Source of the DNA: Myxococcus sp. RHSTA-1-4
GTDB lineage: Bacteria > Myxococcota > Myxococcia > Myxococcales > Myxococcaceae
Length of the DNA stretch: 34,936 bases
Direction: 5' to 3'
Assembly (NCBI RefSeq): GCF_020037125.1
Contig: NZ_JAIQDG010000066.1
Span: 1 to 34,936, forward strand
Part shown: positions 25,901-33,543 of the stretch, in pieces
Layout: every line of letters starts with the position of its first letter
How positions within the stretch are numbered: position 1 is the first letter of the stretch
Translations under genes and position numbers: made by a program
The notes under the pieces: generated by a model
The model's input: the letters and a program-made list of their open reading frames with translations, nothing else
Database searches by the model: none
What the model was told of the DNA's origin: nothing

Positions 25901-27259
25901 GCCCTTGAGGAACAGGCTGCGGCGCACCTCCGCCTCGAGCCGGTACACCGGCACCGGGCGCGACACGCCCTTGAGCTTCGCGTTCTCCACGAACCCGGTG
26001 GCGAAGCCGTTCTGCTGCAGCTTGCGCTCCGTGTTCTGGTCGATGTGGATGCCCGTGCCCCGCCCGTGCGTCATCAGCCGGGCGGCCATGTTCACCACTT
26101 CCCCCAGCGCCGAGTAGCCCTTGCGCCAGGGCGAGCCCATCTCCCCGAAGTAGGCATGCCCCGTGGCGATGCCAATCTGCAGCTCCTGCACGAAGGGGAA
26201 GTTCTCCCGCTCGCGGAGAATCTTGCAGGCCAGCCGGCTGGCCAGCACCTCCTTGTTCTGCAAGGCCGTGGGCGCGCCGAAGATGACGTAGAGGACGTTG
26301 CCCTTGTCCGTGAAGTCCGTCATCAACAGCACGCCGCCGTGGTGCGCGCTCTCCCGCTGGACGTACTCGTAGAAGGCGTTCAGCTCGCGGGTGAACTCGT
26401 CCGCCTGGGACGGCCGGCTCGTGCTGGTGAAGCGCAGGAAGAAGCAGGTGAGGTCGCGGAAGTCCCCGGCGCTGAACTCCTGGTGCGCGGTGGTGATCTT
26501 CGTGAAGAGCACCGGGTGCAGCAGCAGCGCGCAGCGGCCGACGAGGTCGCCGCCCCGCGACAGCGCGAAGGCCGGCGCCGGCCGCGCCTGGAGCGGCGCG
26601 GACGGCTCCAGGCGGAAGGCCCCGTCCCGCGCCTCCCCCCTGCGCGTGCCCTCGGGCAGCAGCGCCCAGGCCTCGGCGCTCAGCAGCACCTCGCCCACCG
26701 TGGCCCGCTTCTCCGCCTTCACCGCCTGCTCCAGCGGCTGGCCGATGAGCGCCGGCTGCATCCACATCCCCGTCGCCCCCAGCACGATGCGGTGCGACTC
26801 GCCGAAGCCGATGCCGATGCGCGACGAGACGCTGAAGCGCTGGCCCAGCAGCTCGAGCTGGGCGAAGCGGGACAGCCGCCGCTGCACGCCCAGCGCACAC
26901 CGGGCCGTCCGCTGCACCACCTGGGCGTCGTCCTCCCCCGGCGCGGGCTCGAAGGCGGCCAGGATGGAGTCACCGGCGAACTGGTAGATGTCGCCGCCGT
27001 GGTCCTTCACGACGTCGATCATCTCCGTGTAGTAGCTCGTCAGGAGGCGCTGGAGCGCGTCGATGCCGCGGGGCCCCGCGCCGCTCAGGCTGACGACGAT
27101 GGGCGTGAAGCCCGCGATGTCCAGCAGGAAGACGGCGCCCCGCACGGGCTCCACCGGCGGCAGCGCGTGCGCCTCCGTGTGCTCCAGCCGGCGGAGCACG
27201 GCGCCGGGGATGTACGGCACCAGTGAGTTGAGGATGGGGTCGGTGTCCGCCGGCAGCAT
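23000..27259 (-). CDS. Soluble-adenylyl-cyclase-like protein: two cyclase domains, AAA/NACHT-like ATPase, TPR repeats
   Basis: A 1419-residue protein. Cyclase domain 1 (about 40-200) has metal Asp47 in FLLDIAGFTP and Asp97 in GGDIYQFAGDSILAAFE, close to the mammalian sAC pattern KFAGDALLA. Domain 2 (about 270-450) is FFLRFTSTSRPSQ, DKGNVLYVIFGAP and YSALGEVVNMAARLM; its first metal Asp is replaced, as expected for a regulatory C2 partner. A P-loop ATPase follows with GEAGIGKSRLG near residue 485 and VLLFFEDLHWADN. The C-terminal 600 residues are TPR-like helices (YTLMAARSAREQYANDDAIH). The order C1-C2-ATPase-TPR is that of eukaryotic sAC and myxobacterial or cyanobacterial relatives. It probably makes cAMP in response to a soluble cue. 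Confidence 0.9.
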   Translation of the reverse strand: MLPADTDPILNSLVPYIPGAVLRRLEHTEAHALPPVEPVRGAVFLLDIAGFTPIVVSLSGAGPRGIDALQRLLTSYYTEMIDVVKDHGGDIYQFAGDSILAAFEPAPGEDDAQVVQRTARCALGVQRRLSRFAQLELLGQRFSVSSRIGIGFGESHRIVLGATGMWMQPALIGQPLEQAVKAEKRATVGEVLLSAEAWALLPEGTRRGEARDGAFRLEPSAPLQARPAPAFALSRGGDLVGRCALLLHPVLFTKITTAHQEFSAGDFRDLTCFFLRFTSTSRPSQADEFTRELNAFYEYVQRESAHHGGVLLMTDFTDKGNVLYVIFGAPTALQNKEVLASRLACKILRERENFPFVQELQIGIATGHAYFGEMGSPWRKGYSALGEVVNMAARLMTHGRGTGIHIDQNTERKLQQNGFATGFVENAKLKGVSRPVPVYRLEAEVRRSLFLKGKGDIVGRRGELETLRTAVEESIAGSGRICVVSGEAGIGKSRLGAKVVEEAEARGARSLYGICYSYEMFTPFFPWKEVLIQVFGLHEGDDLDTQLVQLREGFEGLEDTGPEWIPVLAGILGLPVEEEPVTRELDVRRKNQKVFQIILQLLEKLSRQTPVLLFFEDLHWADNISIDLIEYVAPRLASLRVTLLVTMRPGEQLKSLKGLPGLHRMDLSSLDDEDTRALLRLHLRMEPPDTALEDMLLAKVQGNPFFAESIVQGLVEAGSLGPVSPGSERMERKRSFQALELPDSIQDVVLARIDLLSETEKLVVKVASVIGRIFTLEAVAELAPGSIPRGRIREAIDTLTKLGLILLEMEEPFTCIFKHIVIRDVAYNTLLVSAREDLHRRMTRYIEARAGDNPVKSAGILAYHALAGNDELKGLEYTLMAARSAREQYANDDAIHHYNRAMEILGGTVALDPDEVLLKTRKVMQELAETLLQAGNYAGAIHMFEQCLADEELEPRKAEIHLGLGRAHQEKGESKRAISELETALVLMGRTMPRNMAALAVRTVLALGLHLLYGMFPWLVRPLGARLPLYLKQLSTLISLIKIYYFADIGKLAWATMVAATMAERSRSEYGMSLASSYYGSMLFGSGFLKRSGKWCHRALEHARRSRDAAAEGIALSRLATLNIFTNEQARATQYGEQAVALLRQVGDMWEVQTGLMMLATSQFLASRFEDAERAYREMGRVGVELNALMHQGWSHAWVPMCRYLRGDGDVVELCAELEEGLRISIDVQDLANQCASLNHLVNVAVREHQVEEAALMAVRADEALWRYHVLVPFLQIGLVDAAEGALFALEQGAVSVPKEQLWAIVRRCAFKARALGKLYPYLRGPALRVTARAQALRKGAKAAEPLFARALKVLEASPNRWETGVAYLDAAMALPHRRAELLGRAREVFTSIGAKAELRRVDRLETEAATVAPVAAMA
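23009..23036. terminator. Inverted repeat at the end of the cyclase gene
   Basis: GGCCGCCACCG pairs with CGGTGGCGGCC over 11 bases with a 6-base loop. It overlaps the last codons of the cyclase gene and lies 36 bases after the radical SAM stop, between two convergent genes. No strong T-tract follows in either direction, so a terminator role is only plausible. Confidence 0.3.
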
Positions 27260-27276
27260 GGGGCTCCCTCACTCCC

Positions 27277-27678
27277 TCACGAGAGCATCCCGAAGCGGAT
27301 GTACGCGGCCACCACGCCCACCACCGCGTAGAAGATGATCTCCACCGTCTCCGCCAGCGGCTGGGCCTTTCTCACCCACCCCCAGACGTGCACCGCCACC
27401 ATGCCCAGGCACACCAGCCCGATGAGGTCGAACAGCGCCGGCTGGCTCCCCGGGTCCGGGATGTAGCGCACCACCGTGAAGATGATGGCCAGCGCCACCG
27501 CGCCCAGGCACCGGCCGAAGTACACCGTCAGGTCCGTGTTCCCCTCCTGCGGCTTCCAGCCGAACCAGCGAGACCACCGCAGCGGCATCAGGAAGAGCGG
27601 CAGCGCGTACACCAGCAGGAAGAAGGTCACCGAGATGACGAGGAACCAGCTGGCGAGTGGGTGTTGGGAACTGATCAT
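27277..27678 (-). CDS. Four-helix inner-membrane protein
   Basis: A 133-residue hydrophobic protein with four predicted membrane helices: WFLVISVTFFLLVYALPLFL, LGAVALAIIFTVV, LIGLVCLGMVAVHVWGWV and IIFYAVVGVVAAYIRFG. No family recognised. Start MISSQH at 27678; GTG 27687 is an alternative, and neither has a strong ribosome site. It ends 18 bases before the cyclase gene in the same direction, so the pair may be co-expressed and this protein might link the cyclase to the membrane. That link is inference. Confidence 0.75.
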   Translation of the reverse strand: MISSQHPLASWFLVISVTFFLLVYALPLFLMPLRWSRWFGWKPQEGNTDLTVYFGRCLGAVALAIIFTVVRYIPDPGSQPALFDLIGLVCLGMVAVHVWGWVRKAQPLAETVEIIFYAVVGVVAAYIRFGMLS

Positions 27679-27767
27679 GGCGCGCACGAGAGACGGCCCG
27701 GGCGCCCGTTTCTTGAGCGATTCCGGCCGTTACCCCCCTGTGTACCATTCTAGACGATTTGGAAACC

Positions 27768-28319
27768 CTAGTGGGCGGACAGGCGGCCCGGCTCCCGGAC
27801 GGACTCCCGGATGAACTCGGCCACCCGTTCCAGGGATTCCGTGCGTTCCAGGTCAGAGTGGAAGCGGCGGAAGGCGTCCGAGGGGCCGTAGAGGATGACG
27901 GGCTTGCCGTAGCGGAGCGCCAGGCTGGCCTCGGCGGCCGTGCCCGCCCCGCCCGGAAGGGCGACGAGGGCGTGCGGGGTGAGGACGTTGATGTGGTTGC
28001 GGCTGAGCACGTCCGTGCCCTGCTCACCGCTGAGCGGCAGGTGGGTGTAGATGGCCAGCTCCACGCCGGGGTTGGGGTAACCCGGGCGAGGCCGGTACTC
28101 GCCGTTCTCCACCGTGCCCGGGACGATGCCGATGGAGATGCCCCGCCGGCCCGCCACCTGGACGAAGGCGTCCGCCGCCGCGCGCATGACGCCGCTGCCC
28201 GCTCCGGTGAGCAGGTCGAACCCCGCCTCGGCAATCCACCGGACCAGCGGGACGACCCACTCCGAGTGGTCCTCCTTGCCTGAGCCGAAAACGCCGATGA
28301 TCCGCCGTTCCCTTCGCAT
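27768..28319 (-). CDS. LOG/TIGR00725-like nucleotide-binding protein
   Basis: A 183-residue Rossmann protein: IIGVFGSGKE at the start, DLLTGAGSGVMRAAADAF, and the family signature VALPGGAGTAAEASLALRYG. TIGR00725/LOG-related proteins bind nucleotides. Some are cytokinin-type phosphoribohydrolases; others were called molybdenum-cofactor carriers. The PGGxGTxxE motif is intact. Start at MRRERRIIGVF (28319) with GGAGG before it. It is alone and 89 bases from the next gene. Confidence 0.82.
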   Translation of the reverse strand: MRRERRIIGVFGSGKEDHSEWVVPLVRWIAEAGFDLLTGAGSGVMRAAADAFVQVAGRRGISIGIVPGTVENGEYRPRPGYPNPGVELAIYTHLPLSGEQGTDVLSRNHINVLTPHALVALPGGAGTAAEASLALRYGKPVILYGPSDAFRRFHSDLERTESLERVAEFIRESVREPGRLSAH

Positions 28320-28573
28320 GGCCTCCGCTCCTCCGCCGCTTAGACCGGCCCTGCCCCCAGCATCTTCCATGCGCGCCCCGCACACCCGCGGCAACCGGTT
28401 CAGTGGCTCACAGTCACGCCGTCCGGCGTTCACCGATGGAAGGATCCACCCCCGGACAGAGCTCTCTTTGACGCTTGTATGACGCCCGGAGGACAGGGCC
28501 GCTCCCGCGCGGACAAGCCCCCTCCTGTCAGACCCCCTCTCTACCTTGGACTCCATGAGCCAGGAGGCCGGCC

Positions 28574-28882
28574 ATGTTCGACTGCTGTGGTGGATGTGAG
28601 CGCCAGGGGAGCGCCGGGGAAATCTTCGACTGGTGTGCCAACTGCGAGCTGTCCCTGTGCCCGCGGTGCATGGAGCGCGGCTGCTGCGGGAGCGAGCCCG
28701 CGATGTCTGGCCGTGCCGCCCCGCTGATGCTGCCGGACCCTCCCCTCGATGACGAGGCCGTGGCGCTGCCCGAGCACTTCGGTGGCCGGTGCTGCGCCCG
28801 AGCCCGGGCCGTGGCGTGCTCCTGCGCCTTCCACTGGGTCTGCGAGGCCCATGGTGACCAGCACATCGGCACCCACGACTGA
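28574..28882 (+). CDS. Cysteine-rich zinc-binding protein
   Basis: A 102-residue protein with 14 cysteines and three C-terminal histidines (CCGGC, CANCELSLCPRCM, GCCGS, CCARARAVACSC, CEAHGDQHIGTH). Pairs spaced C-x2-C suggest two zinc-ribbon modules joined by an acidic proline linker around residues 45-65. Good ribosome site AGGAGG before the ATG. No signal peptide. No named family recognised; DNA- or protein-binding is possible. Confidence 0.75.
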   Translation: MFDCCGGCERQGSAGEIFDWCANCELSLCPRCMERGCCGSEPAMSGRAAPLMLPDPPLDDEAVALPEHFGGRCCARARAVACSCAFHWVCEAHGDQHIGTHD

Positions 28883-29082
28883 GTCCGTCCGCCCTCCCGC
28901 GCGGGAAGAAATCCCGGGACGCTCGTTCAAGCTGCGTGAGCACGGGGACGATTCCCGGACGTTCCCCATCTCGTGGGTAGGACGAGCCGCGTCACGCTGT
29001 TGACCTGGGCTCCGGGACCTGCTGAATTCTTGAGTTCACAGGAAGGACCGATAGCGTTGACGTGTCGCGGGGGGGCTCGCAC

Positions 29083-30054
29083 ATGATCACCATCCTGGGA
29101 CGCAGTCGGGTCCATGCGCGGTTGCTGGCACTGGTCGCCGCCGCCGCGAACACTGACGCGGAGGTCCTCATCCAGGGGCCGAGCGGGGTCGGCAAGGAGC
29201 TGTACGCACGGCTCATCCATGAGCAGAGCGCACGCGCGCCCCACCCCTTCATCCCCGTCAACTGCGGCGCCCTGCCTCCGGAGCTCTTCGAGAACGAGCT
29301 CTTCGGCCACGTGGGCGGCGCCTTCACCGGTGCCCGCTCGCGCAACCGGGGGCTGGTGGCCGAGGCCGAGCACGGCACCCTCTTCCTGGATGAAATCGAC
29401 GCGCTGCCCCTGGCCAACCAGGTGAAGCTGCTGCGCCTCATCCAGGAGAAGGAGTACCGGCCCCTGGGGGACTCCCGGCTGCACCGCTCGGACGTGCGCA
29501 TCGTCGCCGCCACCAACGCGGACCTGCTCGCGGAGACACAGGCGGGGAACTTCCGGTTCGACCTGTTCTTCCGCCTTCGCGTGCTGCCGATTGAAGTGCC
29601 CGCGCTGCGGGAGCGGCCGGAGGACATCCAGCCGCTGCTGGAGCACTTCCTCCAGCACTACGCCGCCGAGTACGGCCGGGCGCCCGTCTCCTTCTCACCC
29701 GAGGCGATGGAGCGGCTGCTCACGTACTCGTGGCCGGGGAACGTGCGCGAGGTGGAGAACTGCGCGCGGTTCCTGCTGTGCACGCGCGCGGGGACGCGTG
29801 TGGAGGTGGAGCACCTGCCGCTGCTGACGGAGCTGCCGGGCGGCAGGGGGCGGGTGGAGGCACAGCGGCAGGCCCGGGAGTCGTTCCAGGCGGCGAAGCG
29901 GCGGGTGGTGGAGGCGTTCGAGAAGGCGTGGGTGGAGGAGTCGCTCGTCGAGCACGAGGGGAACATCGCCGCCGCGGCCCGGGCCAGTGGGAAACACCGG
30001 CGCGCGTTCTTCGAGCTGATGCGGCGGCATGGGCTGAAGGCTCGGTCGCGGTGA
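29083..30054 (+). CDS. Sigma-54-dependent activator lacking a sensor domain
   Basis: A 323-residue bEBP. AAA+ Walker A GPSGVGKE (32-39), the sigma-54 loop GGAFTGAR, Walker B GTLFLDEID, sensor RIVAATN and the arginine-finger region RFDLFFRLRVLP. A Fis-type HTH closes it (VEEKAW-like VEESLVEHEGNIAAAARASG, then KHRRAFFELM). No FHA, PAS, GAF or response-receiver domain precedes the ATPase, so control must come from partners or from its own expression. An upstream GTG at 29062 would only add seven residues. Activates unknown sigma-54 promoters; typical of the large myxobacterial bEBP set. Confidence 0.92.
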   Translation: MITILGRSRVHARLLALVAAAANTDAEVLIQGPSGVGKELYARLIHEQSARAPHPFIPVNCGALPPELFENELFGHVGGAFTGARSRNRGLVAEAEHGTLFLDEIDALPLANQVKLLRLIQEKEYRPLGDSRLHRSDVRIVAATNADLLAETQAGNFRFDLFFRLRVLPIEVPALRERPEDIQPLLEHFLQHYAAEYGRAPVSFSPEAMERLLTYSWPGNVREVENCARFLLCTRAGTRVEVEHLPLLTELPGGRGRVEAQRQARESFQAAKRRVVEAFEKAWVEESLVEHEGNIAAAARASGKHRRAFFELMRRHGLKARSR

Positions 30055-30168
30055 GGGACGGGCCTTTTTCAATGCACTCTTCTGAGGCCTGAGGCCGCAT
30101 CCACCGCAGCGGCTGAGTACGCCCATTTGGAGTGACGAGGGCCAAGTCCCCAGAACGGTGCTCAGCAG

Positions 30169-30495
30169 TCAGCGCTCCGGCAGCCCGCCTGTTCTCTTCT
30201 CCGCCTCGTCGCCGAGCGCATCCAATTTCACATGGTTCATCTTCTCGCACCACTCTTGGAGGTGAGCATGACATGCCGCTCGGTAGTCAATCGGGTAGGT
30301 CCCGATGCGCTCGGCCCGATGTGACTTGGCGTACTGACGAGCAGCCGCCAAGCAGCTCGAACAGAACAGGTATCCCTCGCCGAAGTCATCGAAAACGTAA
30401 TCTACCTCGCACGCGATGCCCGCCTTCGAGTCTCTCCATACGTGGAGGCAGCAGAGCGTGGATGGCCCTAGGCCGTGAATCCCGCATTCGATCAT
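30169..30495 (-). CDS. Small cysteine-containing protein, candidate immunity partner
   Basis: A 108-residue protein. The N-terminus MIECGIHGLGPSTLCCLHVW and central YLFCSSCLAAARQYAK place Cys/His pairs as in a zinc-stabilised fold seen, from memory, in small immunity-like proteins. Its ATG is three bases after the stop of the upstream gene, which is split by IS21, so they form a pair. No signal peptide. The immunity role is inferred from the arrangement only. Confidence 0.6.
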   Translation of the reverse strand: MIECGIHGLGPSTLCCLHVWRDSKAGIACEVDYVFDDFGEGYLFCSSCLAAARQYAKSHRAERIGTYPIDYRAACHAHLQEWCEKMNHVKLDALGDEAEKRTGGLPER

Positions 30496-30498
30496 GGG

Positions 30499-30744
30499 TC
30501 ACCTCGGCTTGCCGGCCGACGGAAACAAGCCGTAGCCGAACGTTCGCCATTCCGACCTGTTCCTCGGAACCTCAGCACCGCCGGCTTGGAGTATCTGACA
30601 GCCTACGCTTATACAACTGTTGATGTCGGGTCCCTCAAGCCGAAGAGGGCCGAGATCGCCCGCTTGCATGAGTCGCTCTGCCTCGGCTCTTGCCGCTGTA
30701 CCATTTGGTACCGGGAGCCGATGGCTTTCGCCCACCAAGCCAAG
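30499..30744 (-). pseudogene. 3' part of a gene split by the complete IS21 element
   Basis: From the IS end the minus strand reads on as LVGESHRLPVPNGTAARAEA … GPDINSCISVGCQILQAGGA and ends FGYGLFPSAGKPR. The segment NSC..…LQAGG recalls the NC-type active-site motif of papain/LRAT-like effectors, but this is weak. Removing the IS and one 5-base duplication joins it in frame to 33539-33618 (…APKDLKGLG then LVGESHR…). It was probably a toxin-type protein coupled to the small gene downstream. Confidence 0.7.
30740..30744. repeat. Target-site duplication CCAAG, left copy
   Basis: CCAAG directly before the IS end TGTC at 30745; the same five bases follow the other end (33539-33543). Five bases fits IS21 insertions. 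Confidence 0.85.
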
Positions 30745-30760
30745 TGTCGGTCTCCAGGCT

Positions 30761-30898
30761 CATGGGGCCAGGGGACGGGCACTTTCGCCAGCCACATGGG
30801 GCCAGGTCATAGCCAGGGACATGGGGCCACCCGCGGGGTGGGTGGCCCTGGCGTAACCAGGGTCATGGGGCCAGGCCGTCTCCAGGCTCATGGGGCCA
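30761..30898 (+). repeat. Left multiple terminal repeats of IS21
   Basis: CATGGGGCCA occurs at 30761-30770, 30795-30804, 30820-30829, 30864-30873 and 30889-30898. The copies are 25-44 bases apart, often preceded by CCAGG or AGCCA. They are probable IstA binding sites and overlap the likely istA promoter. Confidence 0.85.
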
Positions 30899-31002
30899 CC
30901 CCCAAGCCGGGAGCGGGCTGGCCCCGGACGTGACGACCGGAAACCAGGACGTGGTGCCCTTCCGGGCAGGTGGCGCGGGTCGCGCTGCCCGGAGAGGAGC
31001 CC

Positions 31003-32568
31003 ATGAGTTTTCGGGAGCTGACGATGACAGACGTACGCGAGGTGCTGCGCCGCTACCAGGCGGGGCAGAGCGCGCGCCAGCTGGCGCGTGAGGAGGTGGC
31101 GGACCGCAAGACGGCGGGCCGCTACTTCGAGGCGGCCAGGGCTTGCGAGGTGGGGCCGCAGACGGAGCTGACGGACGAGGTGGTGGCGCGGGTGGCCCGG
31201 CAGGTCCAGGGCCGCCGGCAGCCGGAGCCCTCCGAGGCGTGGGCGCAGCTGATGCCGCACAAGGAGCGCATCGAGGCGTGGCTGGCCCAGGAGTTGACGC
31301 TGGTACGCATCCACGAGTTGCTGGTGAGGGAGGGCGTGGACGCCTCGTACAACACGCTTCGGCGCTGGGCGCAGAAGCAGCTGGGGCATGGCGGGCCGCG
31401 CGTCACCGTGCGCGTGCAGGACTCGGCGCCGGGCGAGGAGGCGCAGGTGGACTTCGGCCATGTCGGGTGGCTGGAGGACGAGAAGGGGCAGAAGAAGAAG
31501 CTCTGGGCGCTGCTCGTCACGCTGAGCTTCAGCCGGTACCTGTACGTGTGGCCGACGCTGACGCAGACGGTGCGCGACGTGTGCGAGGGGCTGGACGCCG
31601 CCTGGCGCTTCTTCGGCGGCGTGCCGCTGCGGCTGGTGCTGGACAACGCCTCCAGCATGGTGACGGTGCCCAACGCCCAGGCCCCGGTGCTGCAGAGAAG
31701 CTTCCTGGAGTACGCGCAGGCGCGGGGCCTATTCGTGGACCCGGCCCGCGTGCGCCGCCCCCAGGACAAGGGCAAGGTGGAGAATGCGGTGCCCTACGTG
31801 CGAGAGCGCTGGTGCGCGGGCGAGCGCTTCTATTCCCTCGACGACGCGCGCCGCAGCGCCCAGGCCTGGTGCCACGACGTGGCGGGTGCGCGGGTGCACG
31901 GCACCACCCGGCTCATTCCGCGCGACGTCTTCGAGGCCGAGGAGAAGCCCATGCTGAAGCCGGCTCCCACCACCAGCTTCGACGTGCCCACCTGGAGCAC
32001 GGCCAAGGTACATCCGGACCACCACGTCCAGGTGGCGCGCGCGCTCTACTCGGTGCCCACCGCGTACATCGGCCGCGTCCTCGACGTGCGCAGCGACTCG
32101 AAGTCGGTGCGCTTGTATTCGGGGGCCACGCTGGTGAAGTCCCACCCGCGCGTGGCGGCCGGCCAGCGCTCCACCGACGCCAATGACTACCCGCGCACCA
32201 AGGCCGCGTACGCGCTGCGCGACGTGGAGGCCCTCAAGGCCCAGGCCACCGGGCACGGCCCGTCCGTGGGACGCTACGCAGAAGCGCTGCTGGCAGGCCC
32301 GCTGCCCTGGACACGCATGCGACAGGTGTACGGCCTGCTGCGGCTGTGCGAGCGCTACACGCCAGCACGCGTGGACGCCCTGTGCGCTCGCGCCCTGGCC
32401 TTCGACGTGCTCGACGTGCCCCGCATCGAGCGCATGCTGAAGGCCGCCCGTCAGGTGGAGGACGAGGCGTGCGCCACCGGCAAGGTGCTGCCCCTGCCTG
32501 GACGCTTCGCCCGAGACGCCAGTCACTTCGCCACCCGGGCCGCGGCCAATGAGGGAGGTGCCGAGTGA
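31003..32568 (+). CDS. istA: IS21 transposase IstA
   Basis: A 521-residue DDE transposase. HTH region VREVLRRYQAGQSARQLARE then a second HTH (LTLVRIHELLVREGVDASYN). The rve core has Asp150 in EEAQVDFGHVG, Asp214 in LRLVLDNASSMV and Glu260 in DKGKVENAVPYVRE. The C-terminal domain follows. GGAGAGGAG precedes ATG 31003. Length is normal for the family. Unlike the istA at 1764-3280, the frame is unbroken. Confidence 0.96.
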   Translation: MSFRELTMTDVREVLRRYQAGQSARQLAREEVADRKTAGRYFEAARACEVGPQTELTDEVVARVARQVQGRRQPEPSEAWAQLMPHKERIEAWLAQELTLVRIHELLVREGVDASYNTLRRWAQKQLGHGGPRVTVRVQDSAPGEEAQVDFGHVGWLEDEKGQKKKLWALLVTLSFSRYLYVWPTLTQTVRDVCEGLDAAWRFFGGVPLRLVLDNASSMVTVPNAQAPVLQRSFLEYAQARGLFVDPARVRRPQDKGKVENAVPYVRERWCAGERFYSLDDARRSAQAWCHDVAGARVHGTTRLIPRDVFEAEEKPMLKPAPTTSFDVPTWSTAKVHPDHHVQVARALYSVPTAYIGRVLDVRSDSKSVRLYSGATLVKSHPRVAAGQRSTDANDYPRTKAAYALRDVEALKAQATGHGPSVGRYAEALLAGPLPWTRMRQVYGLLRLCERYTPARVDALCARALAFDVLDVPRIERMLKAARQVEDEACATGKVLPLPGRFARDASHFATRAAANEGGAE

Positions 32569-33389
32569 GTCCGCGCACCCTCAGCCCGGAGCTGAAGGCC
32601 GCGCTCAAGCAGCTGCGCCTGGGGCAGCTCATCGACACGCTGCCCGAGCGGATGGCGCTGGCCGACAAGCAAGGCACGCCCTTCGAGGAGCTGCTGCTCA
32701 TGGTGCTCACCGACGAGATTGAGCGCCGCAAGAGCACCGCCGCCTCGCGCAGAGCCGAGCAGGCCGACTTGCAGCCGGACATGCAGCTGGAGCGCTGGGA
32801 CAAGGCCGCCTCGGTGCGATTCGACAAGCGCGTGCTCCAGGAGCTCTGCAGCCTGCGTTTCGTCGAGGAGGCCCGCAACGTCGTCATCCTCGGGCCGGTC
32901 GGCGTGGGCAAGACCTTCCTGGCCACCGCGCTGGGCCACCTGGCCTGCAAGGGCGGCTTCCAGGTGCGCTTCACCCGCGCCGACGCCCTGCTGCGCAAGC
33001 TGCGCCAGAGCCGCATGGACAACTCGCGCGACGCCCTCATGGCGGAGCTGTGCGCGGTGGACCTGCTCATCCTCGACGACTTCGCGCTCGAGCCGATGAG
33101 CCGCGAGGAGAGCCGCGACATCTACCAGCTCTTCGTGGAGAGGACGGCCCGCGCCTCCACCGTCGTCACCAGCAATCGCGACACCGCGGAGTGGCTGGCG
33201 GCCTTCGACGACACGCTGCTGGCCCAGAGCGCCATCGACCGTTTCCAGAACGCCGCCTACGACCTGGTCATCGAGGGCGAGTCGTACCGCTCCCGCCTCA
33301 AGCCCACCGTGGAGCGAGCCGGCCCGCCGCCCCAGGCGCCCATCGTCAAGCCCCCCCACCCTCGCCGGAAGCGGCCTCCGGTGGCGTGA
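32565..33389 (+). CDS. istB: IS21 helper ATPase IstB
   Basis: A 274-residue AAA+ ATPase. Walker A GPVGVGKTF, Walker B DLLILDDFAL, sensor VVTSNRDTAEWL, and the C-terminal SAIDRFQNAAYDLVIEGESY. GTG 32565 overlaps the istA stop as GTGA, with GAGGGAGG before it, so translation is coupled. The last 25 residues are Pro/Arg-rich. It helps IstA find and join targets. Confidence 0.95.
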   Translation: MSPRTLSPELKAALKQLRLGQLIDTLPERMALADKQGTPFEELLLMVLTDEIERRKSTAASRRAEQADLQPDMQLERWDKAASVRFDKRVLQELCSLRFVEEARNVVILGPVGVGKTFLATALGHLACKGGFQVRFTRADALLRKLRQSRMDNSRDALMAELCAVDLLILDDFALEPMSREESRDIYQLFVERTARASTVVTSNRDTAEWLAAFDDTLLAQSAIDRFQNAAYDLVIEGESYRSRLKPTVERAGPPPQAPIVKPPHPRRKRPPVA

Positions 33390-33397
33390 AGGGGGGG

Positions 33398-33430
33398 CGG
33401 CGGCCTCCCCTCAATGAGGGGAGGCCGCCG
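33398..33430. terminator. Long hairpin after istB
   Basis: A 16-base arm at 33398-33413 is exactly complementary to 33415-33430. It lies nine bases after the istB stop inside the IS. No T-tract follows, so it may stop transcription only partly or protect the mRNA end. Confidence 0.45.
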
Positions 33431-33488
33431 GGTGGACGCGGAGACCGGGTCGGTGGCATGAACGGGCCCGGTCGCTCGCGTTTCCACC

Positions 33489-33522
33489 CGGCCCCATGAC
33501 CCTGGCTACGGGTGGCCCCATG
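33489..33522 (-). repeat. Right multiple terminal repeats of IS21
   Basis: Complements of CATGGGGCCA at 33513-33522 (exact) and 33489-33498 (one change), 24 bases apart, matching the left-end repeats in inverse orientation. Confidence 0.8.
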
Positions 33523-33538
33523 CGGCTGGCTAGTGACA

Positions 33539-33543
33539 CCAAG
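33539..33543. repeat. Target-site duplication CCAAG, right copy
   Basis: Directly after the IS end …GTGACA at 33538, matching 30740-30744. Confidence 0.85.

Larger units (their letters stand above)
30745..33538 (+). mobile_element. Complete IS21-family element
   Basis: A 2794-base element from TGTCGGTCTCCAGG to …CTAGTGACA, flanked by CCAAG direct repeats. It carries intact istA and istB with a four-base overlap. Five copies of CATGGGGCCA lie at the left end and two at the right in the opposite sense, the multiple terminal repeats that IS21 IstA binds. Everything needed for transposition looks present, so it may be active and recently inserted. Confidence 0.92.

Noticed and set aside
23129..27226. 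1365-codon open frame antisense to the cyclase gene
   Set aside because: High-GC shadow of the real gene: His/Arg/Gln-rich, no domains, no family features.
30761..30898. Short-spaced repeats as a CRISPR array
   Set aside because: The repeated unit is only about 10 bases, spacing is irregular, and it sits at an IS21 end with matching inverse copies at the other end.
30475..30933. 152-codon plus-strand open frame across the IS21 left end
   Set aside because: Crosses the IS boundary and translates terminal repeats (repeated HMGPG-like units); not a gene.
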